From NCBI GenBank assembly GCA_030550715.1, contig JAUQOU010000008.1, positions 1-58,856 on the forward strand: 58,856 nucleotides of DNA, in the 5' to 3' direction. The stretch's first letter is position 1, and each line of letters starts with the position of its first letter. Position numbers and translations under genes: made by a program. The stretch is from a bacterium (GTDB lineage Bacteria; Calescibacteriota; Calescibacteriia; Calescibacteriales; Calescibacteriaceae). Below, piece by piece: positions 36,817-48,178 of this stretch. The notes below the pieces were generated by a model that worked only from the letters and a program-made list of their open reading frames with translations, had not been told where the DNA came from and did no database searches.

Positions 36817-37851
36817 ATGTTCGGGAAAGCTCCTTCGCTATGGTATAAGCCAAAATACAGCTTTCCGAACCCGCTTTTTATACCCATTTCTGAAATCCTT
36901 GGATTAATCGTTTTTATAAGGAAAGCGATAAAAAGAAAGGTGTTCATTGATCTTCCATCGGTAGGAGTAGGAAGTTTAGCATTAGGTGGAGCACACAAAA
37001 CAACATTATCTCTCACAATAGCAGAAAAAATAAGAGAGAACAAAAAAAGAGTCGGAGTGGTCATATCTGGATACGGCGGAAAATTCCAAGGAACACTTAT
37101 ACCACAGCAAAAAAACACAGAGCAAAATCTGAAAGATATTTCAGACGAAGCCCTGCTATATCTCAAAAATAACTTCCCGGTATCAACAAACAAAAACAGA
37201 AAAAAAGGAGCGGATGAATTAAAAAGTATGGCAGACCTTGTAATACTTGATGACTTCTTCTCATCTTTATATGAGCCGTGGATAAAAATCATCAGCATAA
37301 CAAAAGATAGCATGGGAAACGGATTAATTCAGCCGTTCGGTCCACTCAGAGAACCAATAATATCTGTTCTTTGGTCAGATACGATACTCCTTGAAGAGAA
37401 TCTCAAAAACTCAAAATACGAGAGAAAGATAAGGAGAATTTTTCCGAGAAAAAAAGATGTTTTTTACTTTTCAATAGATGCAGCGGGTATACTGCATTTT
37501 GACGGTGAGGGTATACGGGAGATAAGTCCGGAGCAAATCAAGAACAAAAAAGCAATATGCATTTCTGCTGTCGCAATACCCAAAAACTTTGAGGAAACAC
37601 TCAAAAAATTAGGAGTTAGAGTTTATGAACACTTCAAGTTAAAAGACCACTCAAAAATCACCCGGAAAATTTTAGATAAAGCTGAAGAAAAAGTGAAGAA
37701 AAAAGACGCAGATATAATAATAACAACCGAAAAAGATTTCTGGAAGATAATAGAAAACAGCAAAAATCCTCCAGAAATACTTGGAGTTAAGATAAGAGCA
37801 AAGTTATCTGAGGATTTCTTCAAAAAAATCGAATGCGCACTCAACGAGTGA
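36817..37851 (+). CDS. lpxK: Tetraacyldisaccharide 4'-kinase with altered P-loop
   Basis: Phosphorylates the lipid A disaccharide at 4' on the inner membrane. The N-terminal region (MFGKAPSLWYKP...IPISEILGLIVFIRKAI), the P-loop strand and VGVVISGYGGK match LpxK. VILDDFF corresponds to the LDDG motif, and TTEKDFWKI to TEKDxxK. The P-loop reads VGSLALGGAHKTT, where LpxK has VGNxxxGGxGKTP, so the Gly before the Lys is His. The start is taken at 36817 (344 aa), which fits the family. The track's extra 115 residues run antisense through rplS. No other lpx gene is in the window. Confidence 0.82.
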   Translation: MFGKAPSLWYKPKYSFPNPLFIPISEILGLIVFIRKAIKRKVFIDLPSVGVGSLALGGAHKTTLSLTIAEKIRENKKRVGVVISGYGGKFQGTLIPQQKNTEQNLKDISDEALLYLKNNFPVSTNKNRKKGADELKSMADLVILDDFFSSLYEPWIKIISITKDSMGNGLIQPFGPLREPIISVLWSDTILLEENLKNSKYERKIRRIFPRKKDVFYFSIDAAGILHFDGEGIREISPEQIKNKKAICISAVAIPKNFEETLKKLGVRVYEHFKLKDHSKITRKILDKAEEKVKKKDADIIITTEKDFWKIIENSKNPPEILGVKIRAKLSEDFFKKIECALNE

Positions 37852-37951
37852 AGATGAAAACTAATTTCACAAAAAATTTCCAAAAAATCAAAAAAGTTCA
37901 AACCGATTCCTGAAAAAACTAAAATAAATCTTCACATAAAAAAATCAAGAT

Positions 37952-39310
37952 ATGGAAGTAAGAGAAAAAGACCCAGAAATAGAAAGAGTTCCGGAAAGAG
38001 AACTTGTAAAAGAGCTTTATCATCTCTCAAAGATAAACTGGGGAGTTGATGATGGTTTTTACCCTCTTGGTTCATGCACGATGAAATATAACCCACGAAT
38101 AAACGAAAAAATCGCATCTCAGAAAGAATTTTTGTTTCTGCACCCGGCTTTCCCCGAGCTTGCTCAGGGAACACTTGAAATTATGTACGAGTTGGAGCAA
38201 ATGCTCTGCAAAATAACAGGCATGGATGCATTCTCGCTTTTGCCTTCTGCCGGAGCTCACGGAGAATTCCTCGCACTAAAAATAGCAAAAAAGTTCTTCA
38301 TAGATAAAAAAGAGTATCAGAGAAAATATGTTCTCATACCAGATTCTGCTCACGGAACAAATCCAGCATCTGCTTCAATGTGTAAATTCCAAACCAGAGA
38401 GATAAAAAGTGACCCAAGAGGAAACATAGATATAGATGACCTCAAAAGAAAAGTCGGAGATGACATAGTTGCTCTGATGATAACTTATCCTAACACTCTT
38501 GGACTCGCCGATGAAAACATAGAAGAAGTAATAAAAATAATCCATGACGCAGGTGGTCTTGTGTACTTAGATGGAGCAAATATGAATGCAATTTCTGGAA
38601 TAGTAAGACCCGGAGATATGGGATTTGACTTCGTTCATCTTAATCTGCACAAAACATTTTCTACCCCACACGGTGGAGGAGGTCCAGCAGCAGGACCGCT
38701 CGGTGTCAAAAAAGAACTTGCAGAATATCTCCCATACCCAAGAATAAAAAAAGAAGATGGTAAATTTTCTCTTGATTACTCAAACAGAGAAAAATCAGTG
38801 GGGAAAATAGAAGCGTTCTACGGGAATTTTCCTGTTCTGCTCAGAGCGTGGGCATACATAAAAATGCTCGGCGAAGATGGACTCAAAAAGAACTCGCAAA
38901 TAGCGGTTCTCAACGCAAACTACCTTATGAAAAAACTCTCTCAAAAGTATGATATACCGTTCAAAAGAAAATGTAAGCACGAGTTCGTCCTCAGTGAAAA
39001 GGGCTTGGGAGTTAGGACAGAAGACCTCGCAAAAGCACTCCAAGATGAAGGTTTCCATCCCCCTACGATATACTTTCCACTCATAGTGAAAGGAGCACTC
39101 ATGATAGAGCCAACAGAAACAGAGACAAAAAAGACGCTTGATGATTTCGCCGAAAGCATGCTCAAACTCTTTGACCTTTCACATCAAAACCCTGAATACT
39201 TTTCAAAAGCACCATACAAACAGAAAGTCAAAAGAGTTGATATGGTGAAAGCAAACACTCAAATAATCCCCTCAGAAAGATGGGAAAGAAAAACAGACGA
39301 AAAAGAGTGA
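37952..39310 (+). CDS. gcvPB: Glycine dehydrogenase (decarboxylating) subunit 2
   Basis: This is the PLP-carrying half of the two-subunit P protein of the glycine cleavage system. The signatures are GFYPLGSCTMKYNPR, LLPSAGAHGE, DSAHGTNPASASM, MITYPNTLGLAD, YLDGANMNAISG, and the PLP-Lys segment VHLNLHKTFSTPHGGGGPAAGPLGV. At 452 aa it is shorter at the N-terminus than most GcvPB proteins (470-500 aa) but starts in the conserved region. gcvPA, gcvT and gcvH are not adjacent. I looked for a glycine riboswitch in the 100 bases upstream and found none. Confidence 0.96.
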   Translation: MEVREKDPEIERVPERELVKELYHLSKINWGVDDGFYPLGSCTMKYNPRINEKIASQKEFLFLHPAFPELAQGTLEIMYELEQMLCKITGMDAFSLLPSAGAHGEFLALKIAKKFFIDKKEYQRKYVLIPDSAHGTNPASASMCKFQTREIKSDPRGNIDIDDLKRKVGDDIVALMITYPNTLGLADENIEEVIKIIHDAGGLVYLDGANMNAISGIVRPGDMGFDFVHLNLHKTFSTPHGGGGPAAGPLGVKKELAEYLPYPRIKKEDGKFSLDYSNREKSVGKIEAFYGNFPVLLRAWAYIKMLGEDGLKKNSQIAVLNANYLMKKLSQKYDIPFKRKCKHEFVLSEKGLGVRTEDLAKALQDEGFHPPTIYFPLIVKGALMIEPTETETKKTLDDFAESMLKLFDLSHQNPEYFSKAPYKQKVKRVDMVKANTQIIPSERWERKTDEKE

Positions 39311-39327
39311 ATCTTTTACCGATTTAC

Positions 39328-39738
39328 TTATTTTCTATCAAGAACATGCCTATCAAGAACAACGCAGAAAAATTTTCCTTCAAAAACCTTCTCATCAGTT
39401 CCTTTTTTGAAAACCTCTACGAAAACCTCTTTTTTTGAGCCGTCCTCCGAAATAACCTGTGCTCGGGCAATAAGTGTATCTCCGAGAACAACGGGCTTTG
39501 TGAACTTCACTTCTGCTCTATGTAAAACAACATAGGGATGATTTACAGCAAGCATAGCAGAGTAATCTGCAAGAGAAAAAGTAAATCCCCCGTGAATAAG
39601 TCCTTTTTCATCAACAACCATCGTCTTTTTTGTCTTCAGTTCAACAGAAGAGAATTTCTCTGAAATGCTTATCACTTTTCCGCAGTATGAACTGCTTGCC
39701 AAAAGATGAGTCCTCTGCTCAATCCTTCTCTCTCCCAT
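39328..39738 (-). CDS. Hotdog-fold thioesterase (PaaI/FapR-effector-domain-like)
   Basis: This is a 136-aa single hotdog domain. The helix motif LIHGGFTFSLADYSAMLAVNHPYVVLHRAEVKFTKPVVLGDTL is close to the acyl-CoA-binding hotdog domain of the FapR regulator and to PaaI-type thioesterases. KVFEGKFFCVVLDRHVLDRK also fits that group. There is no HTH, so it is more likely a thioesterase or an acyl-CoA-binding protein than a regulator. It converges with gcvPB (17-base gap). The substrate is unknown. Confidence 0.85.
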   Translation of the reverse strand: MGERRIEQRTHLLASSSYCGKVISISEKFSSVELKTKKTMVVDEKGLIHGGFTFSLADYSAMLAVNHPYVVLHRAEVKFTKPVVLGDTLIARAQVISEDGSKKEVFVEVFKKGTDEKVFEGKFFCVVLDRHVLDRK

Positions 39739-39851
39739 AACAGTTCAAAATATTGCTTTTCCAAGAAATTACCTAAATATCTTGAAAATTGCAAAACGCA
39801 ATACCAATTTCTAAAATTAAATTCAATTTTTTTATAAGGAGGTAAAAACTT

Positions 39852-40253
39852 ATGATTTCACTCAGAAATCAAAAATTAATAGGTATAGGAACAGGGATAA
39901 TATTATCGGCAGCTCTTGTATTATCTTCATGCGCTAGGAAACCCGAAAAAGAGCTTCAGGACGCAAGAAATGCTCTGAAAGAAGTTGAAAACCTTGAAGC
40001 ACCGAAATACACCCCCGATGAGTGGAACTCGCTTCAATCAAAACTCAAAGACGCAGAATCTAAAATAGAAGAAAGAAAATACAAAGAAGCAAAGGAAATA
40101 CTCCTTCAAATCATCTCAGAAGCTCAGGCACTGAAACCTAAGATAGAAGAGGCAAAGAAGAAAGCTGAGGAAGAAGCAGCAAAACAGCAGCAGGCACAAG
40201 AAGGAGCTACAGCTCCGGCAGGAGCTACTCAACCCCAACCACCAGCTCAGTAA
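39852..40253 (+). CDS. Coiled-coil lipoprotein
   Basis: This is a 133-aa lipoprotein with the signal GIGTGIILSAALVLSSC (Cys27). The mature part is a predicted long helix (KELQDARNALKEVENLEAPKYTPDEWNSLQSKLKDAESKIEERKYKEAKEILLQIISEAQ) ending in a low-complexity Ala/Gln/Pro tail (KQQQAQEGATAPAGATQPQPPAQ). 'A..YTPDEWNSLQSKLKDAE..I..RKYKEAKE' resembles the DUF4398-type envelope helix repeat. A strong Shine-Dalgarno (AAGGAGGT) precedes the ATG and a strong hairpin terminator follows, both suggesting an abundant small envelope protein. Confidence 0.8.
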   Translation: MISLRNQKLIGIGTGIILSAALVLSSCARKPEKELQDARNALKEVENLEAPKYTPDEWNSLQSKLKDAESKIEERKYKEAKEILLQIISEAQALKPKIEEAKKKAEEEAAKQQQAQEGATAPAGATQPQPPAQ

Positions 40254-40283
40254 TCTTTAATTAAAAGATATAGTCAAATAAAT

Positions 40284-40318
40284 TAGCCCCCTTATCTTTT
40301 TTCAGGATAAGGGGGCTA
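40284..40318. terminator. Hairpin terminator between convergent genes
   Basis: TAGCCCCCTTATC (40284-40296) and GATAAGGGGGCTA (40306-40318) form a perfect 13-bp stem with a 9-base loop (TTTTTTCAG). It lies between the coiled-coil lipoprotein gene and the convergent nagZ. The plus-strand downstream bases are TCTCTTTC, and the minus-strand downstream bases are AATTTATTT. It can therefore plausibly terminate both genes, more strongly nagZ by its T tract. Confidence 0.85.
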
Positions 40319-40375
40319 TCTCTTTCGCTGAAATTCAAAAATTTCACCTCATCAATTTCAAAAAATTTTTTACTT

Positions 40376-41380
40376 TTATCTTGAACTTTTCCTGGCAAAA
40401 CTTCGCCTGAACCTCAAAAAAGCCACCCTCTGCACAGAGTCCCTTATTCTCTCTTCACTGACCCTTTTCTTTATATCCCTTGAAAATTTCTCAAAAGTAT
40501 CTGCAAGAAGGTTATAATCTGGCTTGCATATCAAAATCGCATCGCACCCCGCTTCAAACGATAAAAGAGCAACATCACTAATAGAACCAAATCCCTTTAA
40601 AGCATCCATAGTCAGATCATCTGTTATAACGCACCCCCTGAAAAAACTTTTCAGCTCTGCAATACATCTTTTTGAAATAGTGCAGGGAAGAGAATCTAAA
40701 TTTTTTAAAACTATGTGAGCGGTCATAATCCCATATACATCATCAGAAACCATCTGAAAAGGCAATATGTGTTTTTTAATTTCTTCCTCATCGCAGTATG
40801 AAACCGGGAGTTCCTTATGTGAGTCCTCAGGAGCAAGTCCATGCCCCGGGAAGTGTTTAGCCACCGGAAGAACTCCGCCAGATCTCATACCCTTTGCGAA
40901 AGCTCTTGCTATTTTTCCAACAGTTTGCGGATGAGAAGAAAAAGCTCTATCTCCTATCACAGAAAAGTTGTATCCGTATAAATCCACCACGGGCGCAAAA
41001 TTAACATCAATACCACAACCTGCAAGAAAAGAACCAAGTTTTTCTCCAAGTTCAAAAACATCTTCATCTGAAATTATGCCTTTTTCGTACATCTCACCTA
41101 TCTGTCTCGCCGGTGGGAGTTCAAAAGGTGGTTTTATTCTCATCACTCTTCCACCCTCTTGATCTACGCAGAAAAAGAAGTTATATCCAACCTTGCCCTT
41201 CAAAGAATACAAGAACTCCCGCAGGTCATCAACGCTATCTGGTATGTTATACGAGAACAGAATAACCCCGGACGGCTTGAATGTTTTCAAAAAATCCACC
41301 GTCTCCTGATCTGCCTCTTTACCCTTTATGGCGACTATGAAAAAACCACCAAGCATAGAAAAAAGTTTATCAAAATTCAA
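40376..41380 (-). CDS. nagZ: Beta-N-acetylhexosaminidase (GH3, NagZ-like)
   Basis: This is a glycoside hydrolase family 3 enzyme that removes GlcNAc from peptidoglycan fragments. It has FFFCVDQEGGRVMRI, GIDVNFAPVVDL, the NagZ catalytic loop AKHFPGHGLAPEDSHKELP with the Asp-His dyad, and VITDDLTMDAL carrying the nucleophile Asp. The 334-aa length is that of single-domain NagZ, without an obvious signal peptide, consistent with a cytoplasmic recycling enzyme. The start is TTG at 41380, supported by AAAGGG about 8 bases upstream. An ATG lies 8 codons further in. The ligA stop is 1 base away, so the two are coupled. Confidence 0.93.
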   Translation of the reverse strand: MNFDKLFSMLGGFFIVAIKGKEADQETVDFLKTFKPSGVILFSYNIPDSVDDLREFLYSLKGKVGYNFFFCVDQEGGRVMRIKPPFELPPARQIGEMYEKGIISDEDVFELGEKLGSFLAGCGIDVNFAPVVDLYGYNFSVIGDRAFSSHPQTVGKIARAFAKGMRSGGVLPVAKHFPGHGLAPEDSHKELPVSYCDEEEIKKHILPFQMVSDDVYGIMTAHIVLKNLDSLPCTISKRCIAELKSFFRGCVITDDLTMDALKGFGSISDVALLSFEAGCDAILICKPDYNLLADTFEKFSRDIKKRVSEERIRDSVQRVAFLRFRRSFARKSSR

Positions 41381-41381
41381 T

Positions 41382-43523
<2,142 letters not shown>

Positions 43524-43538
43524 TTAAATTGACAGTTT

Positions 43539-45737
43539 ATGAAGAATTTTTCAATACCTCAAAATCGTTTTATGCGATTTTTTGTTTTTGCTATCAATTT
43601 TTTTCTCACCTCAACAATTTTTTCATGCTCAAAGAAAAAGAACCTTGAATTTGCTCTGAAATTCGAAGATATAAAACAAGAGCTTGAAGAAAAATTTGAG
43701 AAAGCAGATGAAACACTCGCAATAAAATTAGAAGACATATTCCAAAACTGTCTTATACCTCTTTATCCTACTGACTCCACATATATATCGTCAATACCAC
43801 AGAAAAATAAGGCGCCTCTTACTTTTCACCTTGAAAAATTTGGATTTGATTTAGCGGAGTCCTTCTTTCTCTCTCACTTTTTAGAAGAATGTCAAACCAA
43901 CACCTGCCAGCTCGCAAAAGATAAAACGAACTACGACATAAAAGAAGAAAGAAAAAAACTACAAGAAGGATATGAAAAGAGCAAAATTGAAATAAACAGC
44001 CAAAGAGGTAATATAATCATTGATGCATTCTACCCGCCTATTCCAACTCAGGTTGTATCAATAATCTCCATAGAATCAGCATCAGAAAAGAAAGCGAGCT
44101 TCAAATTCGCTTCTTCTATCACACTTGAAAAACCCGGAGCTAATATCGTAGAACTTGAAAGCGTAGTCATATACCAGCCCGAAGGAGAAGGAGAGAAAAA
44201 GATTTCATGCTACTCAAAAACAAAAATAACAGGAGAAACAAGAAATCTTGAGATAAAGCTTGTAAAAGGGAATAAGAAAAATTTTGTTCAAGGATATATA
44301 AAATCTGAAAAGGACTGTCCCCAAAAACCATTTATATATCTCAGCTCAAATGAAGAAATATTCGCATCAGAAGCACAAAACCTATGCGATTCTTTTTTAC
44401 CAACATCATCTCTTGAGATTCTCGCCCTGAAAATAAAAGAGAAAGCAGAAGAAGATAATACATACCTTGAAATACTTGAAAAAATATCTGATAAATTTCA
44501 GGTAATGCAAAACGAACTCAATTTTATAAAAATCTCAAACAACATAAACGAAATTTTTCAAAACCTCTCAATAATAAGAATGCTCTTTGATGATGAATAC
44601 TTTAACTCAATCACTCAAAAGATATACGCAACGCGGGATATGCTAAAAAGAGCAAACTTTTCCATTCACTCCAAACTCAAAATACAGCTTTCTGAAAATT
44701 TTTCAGTAGATATAACCTATACGGTAAATCCCTCAACAATAATGTTTTTTGATTTAATTTTTCAGTATTTTTCAGCAGCGGTAGATTACATCTCATCTCT
44801 TGAAAGGGATTTGCCAGAAAACACAAAAAAACTGATAGTTCAGAGAATCAGGAACGAAAATCTGACGAAAAAGGAAATGATGAATATTCTGGTAAGCGCT
44901 CTTAACGCTAGCAGGTCATTTTTGAAAACAAAAGATGAAGAAAAAAGAAAAAAGGCACTTTATGAGCTGGAAAACGCTACAAGCAGAATCACCGACTTTA
45001 TTTACCAAGCTCAAAAAGAAAAAGTGGGATTGATAAAAGCAAAAAACAACTCGGTCTTGATCGGAGATAAAATACTTATAAGCTCAGAAACTTCAAACTA
45101 TCTTTTCAAAACACCTATCACAGAAATTTTTCACAACTTCGTAGAACACAAAGACCTGTATCCTTTCCTATTCCTCATAAAAGACGTGATTTATGGATTG
45201 ATGTCAAAAGAGAACAAAAATACACTGATTTTAGACATAACCGAAAAGATAATCAAAAAATCAAATTATAACGTTTTCAGAATAAACCTGGGAAAAATTA
45301 TTCTCGCAGACCTCAGAGAAATTCTGCCAGCATGGACAAAAGATGGATACTTCGCTATAGAATGGGAGTGCAAGATAGCAAACCTCTCACCTCCGATATC
45401 AGCAGAAAACCTATTCCCAGAAAACATAACATGTGAAGGAGAAATTGAAGATTCTCCACACTTTACCAAAAACTTTGAGTTCTCAGAAGAGATTACAGAT
45501 TCAATAACTCAAAACCCGTTCTTCCCTCAACTTCCAAAAGATAATATTTTCACAAGGTACCCATATATAATTTTCAGAGAACCGAGCTTTTCCGGAGGAT
45601 TAGAGCTTCAAGTATCAGTTCTACCAAATCAATATTTTTGCCAGAGCGAGACCACAAAAAATTTTTTCTTTTCACCACAAGGAAAAGAAGGAATATGCTA
45701 TCTTATATACACCCTTTCTTTTTTGCTCTCGGAGTGA
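43539..45737 (+). CDS. Large orphan lipoprotein (732 aa)
   Basis: I do not recognise this protein. It has a lipoprotein signal (FMRFFVFAINFFLTSTIFSC, Cys30). The mature chain begins with charged helices (SKKKNLEFALKFEDIKQELEEKFEKADE). A beta-rich part follows (RGNIIIDAFYPPIPTQVVSIISIESASEKKASFKFASSITLE), then a long helical middle (KIKEKAEEDNTYLEILEKISDKFQ). Late Cys-containing beta segments include AIEWECKIANLSPP and ENITCEGEIEDSP. It is probably envelope-located. The gene stands alone and its stop abuts the stop of the convergent periplasmic protein gene in a TGATCA. Confidence 0.7.
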   Translation: MKNFSIPQNRFMRFFVFAINFFLTSTIFSCSKKKNLEFALKFEDIKQELEEKFEKADETLAIKLEDIFQNCLIPLYPTDSTYISSIPQKNKAPLTFHLEKFGFDLAESFFLSHFLEECQTNTCQLAKDKTNYDIKEERKKLQEGYEKSKIEINSQRGNIIIDAFYPPIPTQVVSIISIESASEKKASFKFASSITLEKPGANIVELESVVIYQPEGEGEKKISCYSKTKITGETRNLEIKLVKGNKKNFVQGYIKSEKDCPQKPFIYLSSNEEIFASEAQNLCDSFLPTSSLEILALKIKEKAEEDNTYLEILEKISDKFQVMQNELNFIKISNNINEIFQNLSIIRMLFDDEYFNSITQKIYATRDMLKRANFSIHSKLKIQLSENFSVDITYTVNPSTIMFFDLIFQYFSAAVDYISSLERDLPENTKKLIVQRIRNENLTKKEMMNILVSALNASRSFLKTKDEEKRKKALYELENATSRITDFIYQAQKEKVGLIKAKNNSVLIGDKILISSETSNYLFKTPITEIFHNFVEHKDLYPFLFLIKDVIYGLMSKENKNTLILDITEKIIKKSNYNVFRINLGKIILADLREILPAWTKDGYFAIEWECKIANLSPPISAENLFPENITCEGEIEDSPHFTKNFEFSEEITDSITQNPFFPQLPKDNIFTRYPYIIFREPSFSGGLELQVSVLPNQYFCQSETTKNFFFSPQGKEGICYLIYTLSFLLSE

Positions 45738-47021
45738 TCAGAACCAGAATTTATCAACAAGTTTATCTGCAACAATCTCAAAGACCTTTTCAACATTTTC
45801 TCCAACCCTATACACTTGAATATCTCTTATTATGAACCCGGAAGAAGAGAGCAAGATGTCGGAATATTTTCCCTGTATCTTTGTTATCTTTGAGAATCTG
45901 TACATTTCACCTATATATCTCAAAGTGTCTGCTATTTTTTTTAGTTCGTAGATGTAAAAAGATGTTCTATCTTCTTCATATGGTATTATATCGGCGTAGA
46001 AAACCTTTGAATAATATCTTTTTTCAAGGTATGATTTGATTCCAGACCACATAAATCCGAAGGCAAGAAAATTTCTTGCTCCCGCAAAAGTGAGCTGAGG
46101 TATTATAGCTGCTGAATTCTTTGAGTTATCTAAAATTATCACACAACCTGACTCATCAAATTCTTCTCCAACAATACTCAGGAGTTCTTTATCAGATTTA
46201 TAATTTACATTTTTTTTCTTTGAAATGGTTTTTGCTCTGTTCAAAAGAGAAGGAATAATATCTATTCCCGAGTATTCTAATGAAAATGATACAGAAACCC
46301 CGCTCGCCCAGGAAATACTCAACAAAATATCTTTATACTTTTCGGTATCTTTTCTGAAAAGTATTATCGGGGAACAACCTACTTCTCTTTTTATATATTG
46401 CATAAGAGTCCACCCAAAATGTGAAAAATGCGGGAGAAAAAATATATGGTTTGCCTGAGGGTATGAAACAGGGACAGAAAAATCAATAAAAAAGTAATTT
46501 CGCTCAACATAAAAATTATCTCTTGTGAAGTTCAGAACAACCGAAAACGCTCTGCCTGGAGGAAAGAAATAAAAGTAGTCAAAACCCGTATCAAAGGTTA
46601 TATAAAAACTTTCAAAAGAATCAAATATGTAATCAAAAAAAATGTCAAAAGGAGAATTTTTACCTTCATCATAAGGAAAGAAGAAAATCGTTCTGCCTTC
46701 AACATCATCTTTACCGTAATGTGATAACTCCTTATCAATCATCAGGATAACTTCCGATATTTCAATCGGATAGAAAAAAGTCAGAAGGTTTGGAAATGAT
46801 TCTTTGAGAATTCTTCTGTCCCGAAAAAAATCCTGCCCGAGATGTTGTTTGAGTTCATCGTAATTTTCCACCGCACCAGCAAAATTCCCGTTCTTCAAAG
46901 AATATATAATATCAAGAAGTTTTTTCTCATACTGATTGAACTCATCTGTAAAAGCAGAATATGAAAAAGAGAGAAAAAACAACAAAAAAAAGAGAGAAAA
47001 GCCCTTTTTCAACCTCTCCAT
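45738..47021 (-). CDS. Exported protein with possible LpoA/LivJ-type periplasmic-binding fold
   Basis: This 427-aa protein has a signal peptide (KKGFSLFFLLFFLSFSYSAF). The second half reads like a type-1 periplasmic binding fold of the LppC/LpoA group: SPIILFRKDTEKYKDILLSISWASGVSVSFSLEYSGIDIIPSLL, then ELLSIVGEEFDESGCVIILDNSKNSAAIIPQLTFAGARNFLAFGFMWSG, matching 'fDaifipd...a..i.pqL.f.g...llG...w'. The first part is a helical region followed by an aromatic beta-rich stretch (FYITFDTGFDYFYFFPPGRAF). The start overlaps the 3' end of the PlsC-like gene by 13 bases. The role, if LpoA-like, would be regulation of peptidoglycan synthesis. That is inference. Confidence 0.6.
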   Translation of the reverse strand: MERLKKGFSLFFLLFFLSFSYSAFTDEFNQYEKKLLDIIYSLKNGNFAGAVENYDELKQHLGQDFFRDRRILKESFPNLLTFFYPIEISEVILMIDKELSHYGKDDVEGRTIFFFPYDEGKNSPFDIFFDYIFDSFESFYITFDTGFDYFYFFPPGRAFSVVLNFTRDNFYVERNYFFIDFSVPVSYPQANHIFFLPHFSHFGWTLMQYIKREVGCSPIILFRKDTEKYKDILLSISWASGVSVSFSLEYSGIDIIPSLLNRAKTISKKKNVNYKSDKELLSIVGEEFDESGCVIILDNSKNSAAIIPQLTFAGARNFLAFGFMWSGIKSYLEKRYYSKVFYADIIPYEEDRTSFYIYELKKIADTLRYIGEMYRFSKITKIQGKYSDILLSSSGFIIRDIQVYRVGENVEKVFEIVADKLVDKFWF

Positions 47022-48070
47022 ATACTTTTTCTCTTTGAAAGGAGTTCTGAAATAATATCTTCAATCCTGTGCCTGACCTCCTGCGAAATCTGGTTCACAA
47101 GAATATCATCTTCAGCAGCCTCTGGGGGATACTCTGTCACATCTATAATTTTCCCAAATTTTATATACCATTTTGAAGGGAAAGGAATAAAACCAAGAGG
47201 TCCTAAAAGAAGCATATTAAGAACAATAGGAAAAGTAGGGAGATTAAAAAGTTTTCCAAGCGAGTCAATCTTAAATATAATAGGATATATCTCTTCTGCT
47301 CCGACGACACCAACAGGGAGAATCGGACTTCTTGTTCTTATAGCGAGTTTTACAAACCCACCCCTGCCGAACCGCTGGAGCTTATACCTCATATAAAACG
47401 GTTTCACAATACCTTTGACACCTTCTGGAAAAACAATAACTGCCTCATCTCTCATCAGAAGTATCTGAGCATTCTCCTGACAAGCTCTGACCCCTCCGAC
47501 TCTGTTCATTATTGTTCCCGCAAATGGGAGGTAATAGACAAAGTTTTCAGCAAGAGGTCTGACATCTCTGTGAGCAGGATGAACCTCCCTCATATAATAC
47601 TTTATCATAGCACCATCAAAAGGCAAAGTCCCCGAGTGATTTGCAACAAGAAGAACCCTTCCTTTCGGAGGAATGTTCTCACCACCTTCAACTTCTACTC
47701 TCCACCACTTCTCATAAAGGAATTTGAAAATCGGTTTTATAAAATCCTCAAATTTTGGGTCATAGCCGAACTCATCTACAACATCTGAATAAATAAGCAT
47801 CTGATAAGCCCTAATTATTTTTCCGAATGAATTCATGTAAAGAGCAGAAAAGATTGGTCTCACCTCATTTATGTATTTTCTGATTATTCCAGCTGCCTCT
47901 TCAAAAGAGAGATCTTTCCTACCAGAGGCATCTTCTATTTCCTTGACCGCTTCTTGAAGAATTTTTCCAGCATCTTTGAAGAGAGAAGATATATTTTTTT
48001 TCTCAACTCTTGCTTTCCGAAAACCCTCAACTATATCCTTTCTCTCATCCCGTTCTATTTCTGTTCTCAT
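47009..48070 (-). CDS. PlsC-family lysophospholipid acyltransferase
   Basis: This is a membrane-associated acyltransferase of the LPLAT superfamily. The catalytic motif reads LLVANHSGTLPFDGAMI, so six residues separate His and Asp where standard PlsC has HX4D. FPEGVKGIVKPFYMRYKLQRFGRGGFVKLAIRTRSPILPVGVVGAEE supplies the FPEG block and the downstream blocks. A 110-residue N-terminal region (helical, charged) precedes the domain, giving 353 aa. No long hydrophobic segment is obvious. The next gene, encoding the LpoA-like protein, overlaps by 13 bases. It probably acylates a lysophospholipid or similar acceptor. Confidence 0.85.
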   Translation of the reverse strand: MRTEIERDERKDIVEGFRKARVEKKNISSLFKDAGKILQEAVKEIEDASGRKDLSFEEAAGIIRKYINEVRPIFSALYMNSFGKIIRAYQMLIYSDVVDEFGYDPKFEDFIKPIFKFLYEKWWRVEVEGGENIPPKGRVLLVANHSGTLPFDGAMIKYYMREVHPAHRDVRPLAENFVYYLPFAGTIMNRVGGVRACQENAQILLMRDEAVIVFPEGVKGIVKPFYMRYKLQRFGRGGFVKLAIRTRSPILPVGVVGAEEIYPIIFKIDSLGKLFNLPTFPIVLNMLLLGPLGFIPFPSKWYIKFGKIIDVTEYPPEAAEDDILVNQISQEVRHRIEDIISELLSKRKSIWRG

Positions 48071-48178
48071 ATCTATAATTTATTACGGAAGAAAAAATTT
48101 TGTTCTGTTTTTGCAGATAGATAAAAAACGTTTTGAGAAAAATCAAGTTATTAATTTCTGATAGCAAATTTTCATATT

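Noticed and set aside
37852-37951. Glycine riboswitch upstream of gcvPB
   Set aside because: The 100-base leader is A-rich and lacks the conserved GGAGA/CGCCGAAGG-type elements.
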